A stretch of DNA of 64,000 bases from contig CAIVEW010000009.1 of the NCBI GenBank assembly GCA_903905065.1, forward strand, positions 24,076 through 88,075, given 5' to 3'. The position numbers and the translations under genes are program-made. The notes below the pieces were generated by a model. The model searched no databases. It was not told the origin of the DNA and was given only the letters and a program-made list of their open reading frames with translations. The stretch comes from an uncultured Bacteroidota bacterium. GTDB lineage: Bacteria; Bacteroidota; Bacteroidia; Chitinophagales; Chitinophagaceae. Shown here piece by piece: positions 20,901 through 27,994 of this stretch (position 1 is its first letter; each line of letters begins with the position of its first letter).

Positions 20901-21341
20901 GATATAAACAATATGCCGGTGGCGGGAGCGACAACAGACACGTTCAGGAGCAGTTCGTTGAATAACATGGACGTGGTAAGCTGCGTGATAACCGGCACCA
21001 GTGTTTGCGGTGTTGCCAGCAGGTCGGCACAGGTGCTGATCGTGGATACTATTGCTACGGGTGTGCAGGAATTGCAACCTTTTATTGCCTGTGTCAGGCT
21101 CATCCCGAATCCGAACAACGGTGCGTTTACAATCAGTGGTACGATTCCGCAATCCGATGAAATAAAATTGTTGATAACGGATATGCTGGGGCAGATAGTC
21201 TATTCAAGGAATGTACGCGTGTTAAATGGCACAATAAACGAACAAGTGCAGTTAAGTGGCATGCTGGCCAACGGTATGTATACATTGGAACTTCGTTCTG
21301 GAACGACAAATAAGGTGGTTCACTTCGTGGTCGGACAATAA
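14922..21341 (+). CDS. Giant secreted paralogue with GEVED head, 17 Ig-like repeats and type A T9SS signal
   Basis: 2139 aa. The signal peptide ends near residue 32 (VNGSFAQ). A GEVED domain follows at about residues 83-185 (VYVDWNNDGIYETTELAG ... HMRICLGEG), a fold common in secreted Bacteroidota proteins. A PKD/Ig-like segment, a CxG-IDVQL module (16020-16283), 17 units of ~73 aa (16284-19991), the second module (19992-20249) and three Ig-like domains come next. The type A T9SS sorting domain starts at ~21093 (LIPNPNNGAFTISG). From the last five repeats to the end it is collinear with the upstream protein (2662 aa), including the same odd variants (ADGTL/ADVSL, GNRSICLG, DSTPGGAW, LFPI-G). 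The heads are unrelated. This indicates tandem duplication followed by head exchange and repeat loss or gain. Likely a surface adhesin. Confidence 0.9.
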   Translation: MKRAVIFTYNIFIIILLSLLANVFVVNGSFAQCSTTAAPVFSGTCSSEYFASLTASGSYVASSVNVSNSSCTVTYINNFTTQGIQAPLGGTVNLNVTRAAGSTFTGYLSVYVDWNNDGIYETTELAGATYTFAALAATTVYSFTIPTTGVVTGTNLHMRICLGEGLGLAPCTETYGQFVEVYLNLVCSTAPTITATPATGSYCTGGQGVTITGSGAGTGATVYTWAPATGLSASTGAAVIASPAATTVYTVTGISALGCSNTATSTITVYSVAPTISSAGAVESSLCAGTALHLNAAITSSASPYTYVWTGPGSYTHSTTTFAFTNSVTVTSIPVSPTNPVYTVTVTDGHHCMVSATATTTVDPLPTAYNVYGNGVYCVGTAGIDVQLAGSEPGVNYQLYSGSTAVGGIITGTGGSLDFGNYLAGSYSVSGVYSVTGCSVGMTGNATIGAVSPPPAITGSMTVCSGLTTTLSDAAAGGTWSISGSSIAIVDASGVVTGVAAGNVIITYTSGGCLTSAIVTVYPLGPITGGAGPCAGSSEFLSDLASGGAWSSSIPGVANINASGLLNAIMAGNTTITYLMPTGCMATLPVTVNPLPPAITGTVAVCPLSSGTLSDPSPGGTWSSNNIGIAVVGSGTGVVTGVAPGTATITYTLPTGCVTTAPATVFTPPPAILQFSGLCLGYNVSLSDAVPGGTWSSSTPGTASVGSAGVVSGNAIGTSTITYTAPLTGCMTAHIVTVEPLPSVITGPLTICQGPSVTLSDATFGGIWTCSTPSVATVNPSTGLVTGVSAGVAMITYTVNTGCIQTAGVTVNPLPMPIVGNDNVCVGSTIGLVNSSDGVGTWSSSAPGIASIGSSSGVVSGLAAGTAVITFTLSTGCFVTMPVTVNPLPTAISGNTPVCAGANITLSGAPTGGSWSSGGVGVATVGLSSGNVVGVTAGTVAITYMLSTGCPLSTVVTVNSSPAGISGTTNICLGLTSSLSDATTGGTWSSSFAFVASVGSSGLVTGNAIGTATITYALPTGCVATATTAVYPPPSPITGVLSVCSGSTTSLSDAGGGTWNSGATTIASIAAAAGIVTGNAAGTATITYTLPTGCTTTAVVTVNPLPLAISGITNVCAGLTVTFSDASAGGSWSSGNPSVATIGSGTGLVTGVFTGTAAISYKLATGCISTAVVTVEPLPSAITGITHVCAGLTTLLTDVIAGGTWSSDAPGIAGIGGTGIVTGITAGSANITYTVAGGCIATTTVTVNPLPAVVNGTMGICAGSTTTLSNVSAGGTWYSSNTFVASIGTGGLVTALSAGVSGITYTLPTGCLSSVTITVNPLPLAISGPMQLCVGADVSLSDANAGGLWSVNASASGIAAIFPSSGDVSGLGAGTATVTYRLPTGCITTSIITVDPLPAAITGSTSLCVGAGTTLSDASTGGTWSSSNTAQATITTGSGTVSGISQGILVITYQLPTGCMTTIAFTVNPLPAAIAGNRSICLGVTSALSDASTGGTWSLYPSSRDSIGTGSGIVTADSFGLATVTYTLPTGCLITAAITVNPLPSAILADAYPICQGFDITLSDSTPGGAWSSANTGIATVITSTGVVAGVSAGTVDISYTLSTGCGVAAVVTVNPLFPIAGNRDICLGVPATLSDLATGGSWSSGSSSVASINSISGIVTGVTSGSTYISYHLSTGCVATTIITVNPLPASYNVTGGGSFCAGGTGVDVGLNGSQDGVDYQLIYSGSAIGSFPGSGSAIDFGSFTFAGGYTVLATDSATGCSATMTGSATVTVNPTVAPFVSIGASGGTTVCVGTIADFTATAINGGSAPLFEWSVNGIAAGSGADFSYVPLNGDVVSVELISNAACANPDSAAAAVTMTTVNGIMPSVSISVSPGDSVCPGTPVTVTPSSSTGGTSPTFEWMKNGVNVGSGLTYTFLPIDGDNIFCIMHSTLTCALVDTVPSINNINMHVPPIFVPDVTIAAYPGTRIEPGELVTLVASVTFNGLSFSYQWDINNMPVAGATTDTFRSSSLNNMDVVSCVITGTSVCGVASRSAQVLIVDTIATGVQELQPFIACVRLIPNPNNGAFTISGTIPQSDEIKLLITDMLGQIVYSRNVRVLNGTINEQVQLSGMLANGMYTLELRSGTTNKVVHFVVGQ
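16284..19991 (+). repeat. 17-unit Ig-like domain repeat array (period ~218 bp)
   Basis: 3708 bases, 17 in-frame units, mean 218.1 bp, the same unit as the array at 8743-13536. The first units are the most divergent (VYPLGPITGG, VFTPPPAILQF). The last five (from the LCVGADVSLSDA unit on) pair one-to-one with the last five of the upstream array. Confidence 0.9.
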
Positions 21342-21384
21342 AAATATTGTTTGAATTTTTTCTCGAGGCTTTGGATGCTTTTAA

Positions 21385-21657
21385 CTAAACCATGTCCAAA
21401 CTGATCTTTTGCTGCAAGGTCCAGTGCGAAACACGCGAGTAATAACTCGTAGCGATCTTATTGAGGTTCTTCCTCGATACCTTTCTCTTCTTGATGGGAA
21501 TATTTTGTAGTATTCGGTTGCGCTCAGCTATGAATTCTTTCGCAACGTCCTTTACTGTGATAACAGCCTTGCTATTAGAGTGCAGCACAATTTTTTTAAA
21601 CCAAATGGTGAGTTCGCAAAAATGTGAGTAATAATCTAAGAGTTCAGTTTCTATCAT
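21385..21657 (-). CDS. Hypothetical small basic protein (90 aa)
   Basis: Not recognised. The product (MIETELLDYYSHFCELT...) is predicted mostly helical. An acidic/aromatic N-terminus is followed by a strongly basic middle (KKRKVSRKNLNK), and there is no signal peptide or membrane segment. A basic helical protein of this size could bind nucleic acid, but nothing specific supports that. It lies in an AT-rich stretch between two giant secreted proteins and is transcribed opposite to the first of them. AATTTGAT and a TTTTAAAAATTTG stretch precede the ATG but do not form a clean CFB box. Confidence 0.5.
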   Translation of the reverse strand: MIETELLDYYSHFCELTIWFKKIVLHSNSKAVITVKDVAKEFIAERNRILQNIPIKKRKVSRKNLNKIATSYYSRVSHWTLQQKISLDMV

Positions 21658-21846
21658 AATATCAAATTTTTAAAATAGAATGATAGGTGAAGTAGCTCAT
21701 AAAGTTAACGAATTAATATTATAATTATCAATTGTTTTTATTCATTTGGTTTATAGCTTTTAGTTATAAAGGTCTATTTTTTGGTACATTTTTGGATATC
21801 CAGAAGTTTGTTAATTGGAGCGCTTAGTAGAAATTGGTAGATAGTG

Positions 21847-21873
21847 TGGTATCTATTAAGGTACTAGATACCA
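21847..21873. other. Perfect inverted repeat / stem-loop
   Basis: TGGTATCTA (21847-21855), a 9-base loop, then TAGATACCA (21865-21873). It starts one base beyond the stop of the leftward gene ending at 21875. It could form a 9-bp hairpin that ends or stabilises that transcript. No T-run follows, so ordinary intrinsic termination is doubtful. Confidence 0.5.
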
Positions 21874-21874
21874 T

Positions 21875-22261
21875 TCAACTCACGAGACCTTCAAAATTTA
21901 CATCATTGTATTCTATCCTATTAATCGTGGCCTTAGCGCCTCCGCAAAAGCATTCATAAAAATCGAGCACGCCGTTATAGGCTGTTACGAGGCATAAGGA
22001 CTTAAATTTCTTTTTCGACAGATACACTCTGTTTTCATAAATGGAAATTGCTTCAATTTTAAAATAGCACTGCCACTGAAAGTAACCCTTATCAAAATAT
22101 CTGGCAGCATATAGCACTGATTTGCGTACATCAAATATCACGTCACCGGACAAAAATTTACCCTCGTATTTTTTCCCACTGATAATCAAGTTACCGACCC
22201 ATGGACCGCCGATGTTCCATATTTGTTCGACCGGTTCTATTATTGTTTCGGGCTGATTCAT
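21875..22261 (-). CDS. Hypothetical protein (128 aa)
   Basis: Not recognised. The sequence (MNQPETIIEPVEQIWNIGG...) is beta-rich with many aromatic residues (VLYAARYFDKGYFQWQCYFKIEAI) and no signal peptide, so a cytoplasmic beta-barrel or lipocalin-like fold is conceivable. Cys residues cluster near the C-terminus (FYECFCGG). An imperfect TGAATTTG box lies about 10 bases before the ATG. Base composition is clearly more AT-rich than in neighbouring genes, consistent with later acquisition. It and the 90-aa gene at 21385 are the only genes between two blocks of T9SS cargo. Confidence 0.6.
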   Translation of the reverse strand: MNQPETIIEPVEQIWNIGGPWVGNLIISGKKYEGKFLSGDVIFDVRKSVLYAARYFDKGYFQWQCYFKIEAISIYENRVYLSKKKFKSLCLVTAYNGVLDFYECFCGGAKATINRIEYNDVNFEGLVS

Positions 22262-22397
22262 TGATTTCTATTCAAATTCAGCGATTTGGCGTTTTGTACA
22301 TACTTCAGCAAACCTATAGAAAAGTATACTAGCAACAAATAGCTGAAATACTATTTCCACATACCGTTATAGTATCGTGGTAAGCAAAGCAGGATAA

Positions 22398-25046
22398 TTA
22401 TCTTATCAAAGTCACCGTGCCTTTGAACATCCGGTTATCACCATTGTCGAGGGCAACGATGATCATGTATTGGTATGTGCCGAGGTCTTGAAGAACACCG
22501 TCGAAACTGCCGTCCCATCCCTGTTCTTTATTGGCGGTATAGAATATCTGTTGCCCCCAGCGGTTATAAATGCTGAAGGATACCAGCTTCTGGTACTTCA
22601 TACCTATGGGGCGGAAGATATCATTTAGCCCGTCACCGTTTGGTGTAAATGCAGACGGTATGGTGATGCTGTCGAACGTGACATCAATAGTGATCTTGGC
22701 ACTATCCATGCAGCCGGTGCTGTCCGTTCCATACACAGTATAGACAGTGTTTTGTGTTGGGGTGGCTATTGGGTTATTGATATTGCGGTTGTTCAGGCTA
22801 CCGTCATTTGGCAGCCACCAGTAATAAACGGCGTTATCTGCATTCAGTTGCACGCTGCTGCCGTAGGAAATGGTTTGGTTGGGTGTTATGTTGGTCAGTG
22901 TAGTATTTAAGATCGGATTAATAAATACGGTAGTACTATTCTCGCCGTTGCATCCTGTGGCGGTTTGTACTACAGTAACCGAATATATGCCATTGTCGGC
23001 AGGTACAGCACCATTAATATGCGGGTTTGGCATGCTGTCGTTGAATCCACCTGGGCCTGTCCACTGGTAGCTGTATTCCGGGCCTGAGGGCGTTACCGAG
23101 AAGTTGATACCAGAATTGCATGCCTGGATAAATGAAGAGGCTGCGACTGCGAGTGGTGGTGCTATGGTAATGGTAACCTGCGCTGCCGCTGTGCAGGGAG
23201 TACCCGGATAGGTTGCAACAACGGTGTAAGTCGTAGTAAGTGCTGGTGTTGCCGTTGGTTGCATAACCAGTGGGTTGCTAAGGCTGGTGCCCGGCGTCCA
23301 TAAATAAGTAAGGGAAGGATCACCATTTACCCTGATGTTCACCGGAATACCTGCACATACCGTCGTATCCGGCGTAAGTATAACCACTGCAGGATTAGCT
23401 ACAGTTATGGTTACACTGGCCGATGCGGTACAACCGCCCCCGGCCGAACTTGCGTTTATCGTATAGGTTGTTGTCACTGTTGGAGTAGCAACTGGTTCCT
23501 CAATATTTGGATTGCTAAGCCCGGCAGCAGGGGTCCATGAATAGGTAGAACCTGCAGCACCGCTTACAACCAGGCTAACGGACGCGCCATAGCAGATCGT
23601 GGTGTCCGGAGTGATGATGGCAATGCTTGTACTGCCAATGCCTACAGCAATTGTTCTTACTATGGCCGGGCAACCCGAACCGGGCAATGTGGCGGTCATA
23701 GTATAGATCGTAGCTGCTGTTGGTGTGCAAATAGGCTGCATTACAGTTGTACTGCTCAGGCCGGCCGGTGGCGCCCAGTTATATACCAATCCTGTGGTTC
23801 CGCTTACCTCTATCTGGAAAGACTGGCCGATACAAACTGATGTATCGGAAGTGAGAATATGTGCCGACGGGGTATCCAGGATGTTTATGGTGACGCTGTC
23901 TGCAATACCGCAGCCTCCCTGTAAATAAATAGTAAGTGTTTTGTTGCCGCCCGGAGGGGTAGGGATGCCCTGTACGTTGATGCCCACTGTGGTACTGCCT
24001 GCGGGCAAGGTCACCGTGTTGGGAATCGTGGTAACGTCCGTTCCATTTATCGCGGTACCGCCAAACGACAAATTAAGGGTTGTGGCTGTCGGGTTGGCAT
24101 GGGACGCAATGATATTTACAGTCGTTGGAGAGCAGCCTTTTACGATCGTATGCGGAACGCCAAGTATTGTAGCGCCTATGGAGTCGGCATGGTTGAAACT
24201 ATAAGAATTAGATGTAAGGCTGGCAGCTTCCAGGAATACCCCTGAATCGTATATCGAATTATCTGCATCAGCTACCGATAGATGCAGGTGGTAGGTATCG
24301 CAAGGTGTTACGGAATGCACTGCTCTGAGTTTAGTAGTATAGCCGGTATACGACAAGAGCGTACCTCCCCAGTTGTTAAGAAAATAGGCAGTGAATGGCG
24401 AGCCCGCGCCAAGGCTGGTACAGTTGGCAATATTCACCCCCGGGCCTGTGCCTCCCGGCCCGCCAGGTGTACCCGCGTTGACGCTGTTTATTTCAACGGG
24501 AATGTTCGTGCCGGGTACCAATGCTATATTTGGAGCGCCGGTGATTCCCGGGCCAGAAATGAAAAAAGCAAAAATGTCCGGGTACTGGCCGCAGGTGGAG
24601 TGATAGTATTCCTGTGAGCCGAACTGATAATTAAATCCTATGCTGTCTCCCTGGGCCACCAGGTCGAATTCAAGTATGCACGCATCATGGGTAGCCGTAC
24701 CAGCGGGCAAGAATGGAGCTAGCAGCGGATCGCCGGCGGCAGCGTCATTGAACGACGCAACGCCGGGAGGAGCCCCATTAGGCCCTACGCATGCAGCCGA
24801 ATGTCCGTTAGTCAAAATGATACCATTGGTCATTGCCAGCAATGTGCCGGTTGATGTAAATGAGCCATTCGCTACAGCGGGGCATGTCAATACCGGGTTA
24901 AGAACTATAACGCCAGGGCCTGCCAGAGTTGACGCTAGCGTTGCCGCAGATAAGGAGGGGGTGACTACCAGTTGGGAAAAAGAATTAATGGTAATCAGTG
25001 AAAAACAGGTAAAAAGAAAATATTTGAATAATTTAACGGGATTCAT
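22398..25046 (-). CDS. Choice-of-anchor L protein with type B T9SS (gliding-associated) C-terminus
   Basis: 882 aa from the chosen start. The signal peptide is MNPVKLFKYFLFTCFSLI followed by TINSFSQ. The next ~260 residues form a choice-of-anchor L domain (NGIILTNGHSAACVGPN, FQFGSQEYYHS, VADADNSIYDSG). Several Ig/PKD-like repeats of ~85-90 aa follow, each with a 'PDTT(I/V)C-G' start and a 'Y-W(T/A)P-GLSNP' core. The last ~85 residues (FTPNGDGLNDIF, IYNRWGQQIFYT, GTYQYMIIV) are the type B T9SS sorting domain, also called the gliding-motility-associated C-terminal domain. A longer frame begins at 25097, but a promoter at 25082-25109 overlaps it. ATG 25046 is therefore used. Confidence 0.88.
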   Translation of the reverse strand: MNPVKLFKYFLFTCFSLITINSFSQLVVTPSLSAATLASTLAGPGVIVLNPVLTCPAVANGSFTSTGTLLAMTNGIILTNGHSAACVGPNGAPPGVASFNDAAAGDPLLAPFLPAGTATHDACILEFDLVAQGDSIGFNYQFGSQEYYHSTCGQYPDIFAFFISGPGITGAPNIALVPGTNIPVEINSVNAGTPGGPGGTGPGVNIANCTSLGAGSPFTAYFLNNWGGTLLSYTGYTTKLRAVHSVTPCDTYHLHLSVADADNSIYDSGVFLEAASLTSNSYSFNHADSIGATILGVPHTIVKGCSPTTVNIIASHANPTATTLNLSFGGTAINGTDVTTIPNTVTLPAGSTTVGINVQGIPTPPGGNKTLTIYLQGGCGIADSVTINILDTPSAHILTSDTSVCIGQSFQIEVSGTTGLVYNWAPPAGLSSTTVMQPICTPTAATIYTMTATLPGSGCPAIVRTIAVGIGSTSIAIITPDTTICYGASVSLVVSGAAGSTYSWTPAAGLSNPNIEEPVATPTVTTTYTINASSAGGGCTASASVTITVANPAVVILTPDTTVCAGIPVNIRVNGDPSLTYLWTPGTSLSNPLVMQPTATPALTTTYTVVATYPGTPCTAAAQVTITIAPPLAVAASSFIQACNSGINFSVTPSGPEYSYQWTGPGGFNDSMPNPHINGAVPADNGIYSVTVVQTATGCNGENSTTVFINPILNTTLTNITPNQTISYGSSVQLNADNAVYYWWLPNDGSLNNRNINNPIATPTQNTVYTVYGTDSTGCMDSAKITIDVTFDSITIPSAFTPNGDGLNDIFRPIGMKYQKLVSFSIYNRWGQQIFYTANKEQGWDGSFDGVLQDLGTYQYMIIVALDNGDNRMFKGTVTLIR

Positions 25047-25081
25047 ATCAGTGCAGTTGTTATGCGTATCTAGTACGTTTG

Positions 25082-25109
25082 CAAAGAAAAGACACATACA
25101 TTACCCCAA
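25082..25109 (-). promoter_or_regulatory. CFB promoter TTG-N17-TTTCTTTG
   Basis: On the minus strand TTG (25107-25109) is followed after 17 bases by TTTCTTTG (25082-25089), 7 of 8 matches to TAnnTTTG. It lies 35 bases upstream of ATG 25046 and excludes the longer start of the choice-of-anchor L gene. Confidence 0.5.
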
Positions 25110-25199
25110 TATTATGGTAGTGTAAACAAGCCCTGTGTCCGTATTATTATTATGTTATTTTTGTATTATCCCGCCCGAATTAAGGTGTATTGGATACCG

Positions 25200-25919
25200 C
25201 TACTGTATCCATCTATTGAGGTCTGAAAGCACGTCCCGGCTTATCGTATGACCCATTCCCGGGTAGGAGTGAAATTCGGGTTTCAGGCCCAGCGTTTTGA
25301 GATAGTCAGCGGCTTCCTTTCCGTCTGAAAATAAGATACGCTCATCTGCTTCTCCATGGGATACGAATATCCGTAGTTGCTTTAGCGGTGTAGTCTTTTT
25401 CACCATCGTCTTTAGGGAAGGGTAGATGGTACCGCTGAGCACACCAATGCCTTTTAGCAGCGCGGGATTGGTGAGCCCAACCCGGTAACTCATTATGGCA
25501 CCTTGGCTAAAGCCCATAAGATAAACCCGGGCAGGATCGGCATGGTACGCAGCCACAACCTGTTTCACAAACTTTTCGATGAGTTTTTTGCTGTTGGCGA
25601 GTTGCGCGGCATTGCCATCATGTACACCATTCACCTCGGTCATTTCATACCACTCATATCCACCACCGGGCAGTGGATAGGGTGCGCGTGCAGAAACGAT
25701 AAGATAGTTTTTTGGCAGAAAAGTGCGCAGCGCAAACAGGTCGTTTTCATCACTGCCATAGCCATGCAGCAAAATGATCAGGGGCGGATGCGCTGACTTT
25801 TCGCCGGGCATTTCTACCAGGTATTTCAATGCAAGGCCCTCCTGCAATGGCATTCCCTGCGCCGATGCATTAAGGTAAAAGGCAAATGTCAGCAGTAAAA
25901 CGGACAGTATCTTTTTCAT
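25200..25919 (-). CDS. Secreted phospholipase/carboxylesterase-family hydrolase
   Basis: 239 aa with a signal peptide (MKKILSVLLLTFAFYLNASA). The rest is an alpha/beta hydrolase of the Abhydrolase_2 (phospholipase/carboxylesterase) family. The oxyanion region is LLHGYGSDEND, the nucleophile Ser138 lies in GFSQG, the acid is Asp192 (GEADERI) and the base is His224 (GMGHTIS). The family cleaves carboxylic esters such as short acyl or lysophospholipid esters. The export signal places this one in the periplasm or envelope. TATCTTTA, one mismatch from the CFB box, precedes the start. It is followed upstream by two lipid A-related genes on the same strand, but the 25-base gap alone does not prove shared function. 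Confidence 0.85.
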   Translation of the reverse strand: MKKILSVLLLTFAFYLNASAQGMPLQEGLALKYLVEMPGEKSAHPPLIILLHGYGSDENDLFALRTFLPKNYLIVSARAPYPLPGGGYEWYEMTEVNGVHDGNAAQLANSKKLIEKFVKQVVAAYHADPARVYLMGFSQGAIMSYRVGLTNPALLKGIGVLSGTIYPSLKTMVKKTTPLKQLRIFVSHGEADERILFSDGKEAADYLKTLGLKPEFHSYPGMGHTISRDVLSDLNRWIQ

Positions 25920-25944
25920 GCGCTTTAATTATACCATAAAGATA

Positions 25945-26856
25945 CTATGGCTTAGTGACTTCACTCACCGGCCGTTTATACTTCCATCTCCTGTGCGACC
26001 ACAGCCAAGAGGCGGGCGCGGCGATTATATCTTTTTCCAGCCGGCGGGTGTGCAGTTCAGATATTTCGCCATCGGCAGTACTTGTGGGGTTTTCTACAAG
26101 CACTTCCGCATACATTTCGTAATAGCCGCGCTTTACTTTTTTTATAGAGCAGTAAACCACAGGCAGGTTCATTTTTTTTGCAATTACCTCTGTGCCCTTA
26201 AATATGGGTGTGTCCTGGTTGAGGAAAGTGGTCCAGTATGCAGTCTCAGGTAGCGCTGTCTGGTCTGAGATAAATACGGTTGCTGTAAGTTCATTCCGAT
26301 GGGCCAACATTTCCTTATACGCCGTTCTCATGGGCATCATGCGTGTACCAAAACGGCTGCGCATCCGGAACATCAGCCCGTTGAAGTATTTATTGGATAG
26401 CGGGTGATAGAGCACGTCCAACCGTTGCTTGCACTGCAAGCTGAATGGGTGCCCCGCCCACTCCCAGTTGCCCAGGTGGCCCATAACCATTATCACGCTC
26501 CTGTTCTTATTGGCAAACTTTTCAAAGACCGCAGCGCACTCAGGGGTCATCCGGCACCGCTTCATGATCCCGGCCTTACTTATGGTAAGTATTTTGAAGG
26601 TCTCCACCATGAAATCACATAGGTTGTGGTAGAATGCATCACTGATCTCTCCGATTTCTTTGTCTGTTTTCTGCGGGAATGAGTTGCGCAGGTTTTGCAG
26701 CACTACGACTTTCCTGTAACCAAAACATTTGTACAGGACAAAGTATATAAGATCAGAAAACAGATAGAGCACCCGGAAGGGCAATACAGAAAAGAAATAG
26801 ATAAACGGTAGCGAAATGTAATATACCAGCGCCTGCAAGAAAACGTGTTTGTACAA
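25945..26856 (-). CDS. Lipid A biosynthesis acyltransferase (LpxL/HtrB family)
   Basis: 303 aa. An N-terminal membrane segment (residues ~9-45) precedes a cytoplasmic LPLAT domain. The catalytic HX4E motif is present as His127-LGNW-Glu132 (VMGHLGNWEW). Later blocks (FISDQTA near 215, FKGTEVIAKKMNLPVVY) are also typical. The family adds secondary acyl chains to lipid A precursors. Bacteroidota lipid A is usually penta-acylated and needs one such enzyme; others acylate ornithine or related lipids. The frame opens with TTG 26856, which overlaps a TAGTTTTG box. An internal TTG at 26838 is possible if that box is used. The upstream LpxR-like gene ends only 27 bases away, so read-through is likely. 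Confidence 0.85.
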   Translation of the reverse strand: MYKHVFLQALVYYISLPFIYFFSVLPFRVLYLFSDLIYFVLYKCFGYRKVVVLQNLRNSFPQKTDKEIGEISDAFYHNLCDFMVETFKILTISKAGIMKRCRMTPECAAVFEKFANKNRSVIMVMGHLGNWEWAGHPFSLQCKQRLDVLYHPLSNKYFNGLMFRMRSRFGTRMMPMRTAYKEMLAHRNELTATVFISDQTALPETAYWTTFLNQDTPIFKGTEVIAKKMNLPVVYCSIKKVKRGYYEMYAEVLVENPTSTADGEISELHTRRLEKDIIAAPASWLWSHRRWKYKRPVSEVTKP

Positions 26857-26883
26857 AACTAAATTATTTATGCCAAACCGATG

Positions 26884-27852
26884 TTACAGGCCAAATGCTA
26901 CCTGCACACCGCCCCATACGTGGTAATTGCCGGTGGTAAACTCATTGCTTAGTAAGGATTGAAAATACTCTAGCCATATGCGGCGGTACTGCACTACAAA
27001 GCCAAAGCGGTTTTCGAATACAAAAGAGGTAACGTCTTTCGGGCGGATGGTATACGGGCTTGTCTGGTTAAAAACGCCACCTTCCAGTGTAGCGTCGTAT
27101 CCTACTAAGTTTACGGCCGCATGCTCGTATGCATATACACGCAGATTTTTAGCGTTGGCTTTTATACTGCTGAACGGATCGTCAAGGTAGCCAAACATGA
27201 TGGTGGTGCCTGCATTCACTTTGTCGCTAAGTGTGCCGGCCCTCGCCATTGCATCTGCATCAATGGACAGGAAATGCCCAAGTGAGATTAGTTGCTTTTC
27301 ATAATCCACCTGGTAGTTGAGTATAGCGTCGTTGTGTATCTGGTTGGGCCAGCCATATGGTGTTTGGTCGTGCAGCCAGCGGTGTATGCCTGTTTGCATT
27401 TCTGCGCCACCGGCAGCCTGGCCTATAACACCGGTGCTCACGGATGTGGAGAAACGTTGTTTTCTCGCAGAGTCTGTAGCGATGAGAAAGGTCTTTGAAA
27501 AGAAGCAGGCCGCAAACGGCCGGTCGCCATATAGTACGTAAGGCACTGTATAGTCGGATGGGGTGTAGCCTTCATGTTCCAAGGCTATGCCATACTTTAT
27601 ATCGCTGAAATGGGGATGAACCAATATTTTACTGACCGGGAATTTCCGCACACATGGGGCTACCAGTTCCAGGTGAATTCCCTGGGTGTAATATTTATCA
27701 GTGGCTGAGAAAAAATCATTCTCATAGTTCAGCCGGAAGTAGCTTTCTGCAGCTATGTTCTTAAAGGATAGGGTGTTATCTATAGCTTGCGCACCTGATG
27801 AGAGAGATGCCAGACAAGCGAATGCGAAAAGAATGTGGCGGTGAAAGCGCAT
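26884..27852 (-). CDS. LpxR-like outer-membrane lipid A deacylase (DUF2219)
   Basis: 322 aa with a signal peptide (LFAFACLASLSSGAQA). The first mature segment YFRLNYENDFFSATDKYYTQG (Asn45-Asp46, Thr51-Asp52) matches the conserved N-terminal strand of LpxR, a 12-stranded outer-membrane barrel that removes the 3'-acyloxyacyl chain of lipid A. The rest alternates strands rich in aromatic residues and ends in GGVQVAFGL, a plausible barrel closing strand. It directly precedes an LpxL-like acyltransferase on the same strand. A deacylase and an acyltransferase together suggest envelope lipid remodelling. The function is inferred from the family motif; the active-site histidine was not placed with confidence. 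Confidence 0.78.
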   Translation of the reverse strand: MRFHRHILFAFACLASLSSGAQAIDNTLSFKNIAAESYFRLNYENDFFSATDKYYTQGIHLELVAPCVRKFPVSKILVHPHFSDIKYGIALEHEGYTPSDYTVPYVLYGDRPFAACFFSKTFLIATDSARKQRFSTSVSTGVIGQAAGGAEMQTGIHRWLHDQTPYGWPNQIHNDAILNYQVDYEKQLISLGHFLSIDADAMARAGTLSDKVNAGTTIMFGYLDDPFSSIKANAKNLRVYAYEHAAVNLVGYDATLEGGVFNQTSPYTIRPKDVTSFVFENRFGFVVQYRRIWLEYFQSLLSNEFTTGNYHVWGGVQVAFGL

Positions 27853-27994
27853 TTTGTTTCAGGAATATACGAAACATGTGCCAGTAAAGATTTTCAGCCG
27901 CCGGATACTCTCTTTTCCGGATACGGAAATTTATTATTGCAGTTGCTAGGATATTCATTGTTGTTTATGCATATTTGTGTAGCAATAATTATTT

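Noticed and set aside
22398..25097. Longer 899-aa start of the choice-of-anchor L gene
   Set aside because: The start at 25097 overlaps the predicted promoter, and the extra 17 residues would precede the signal peptide.
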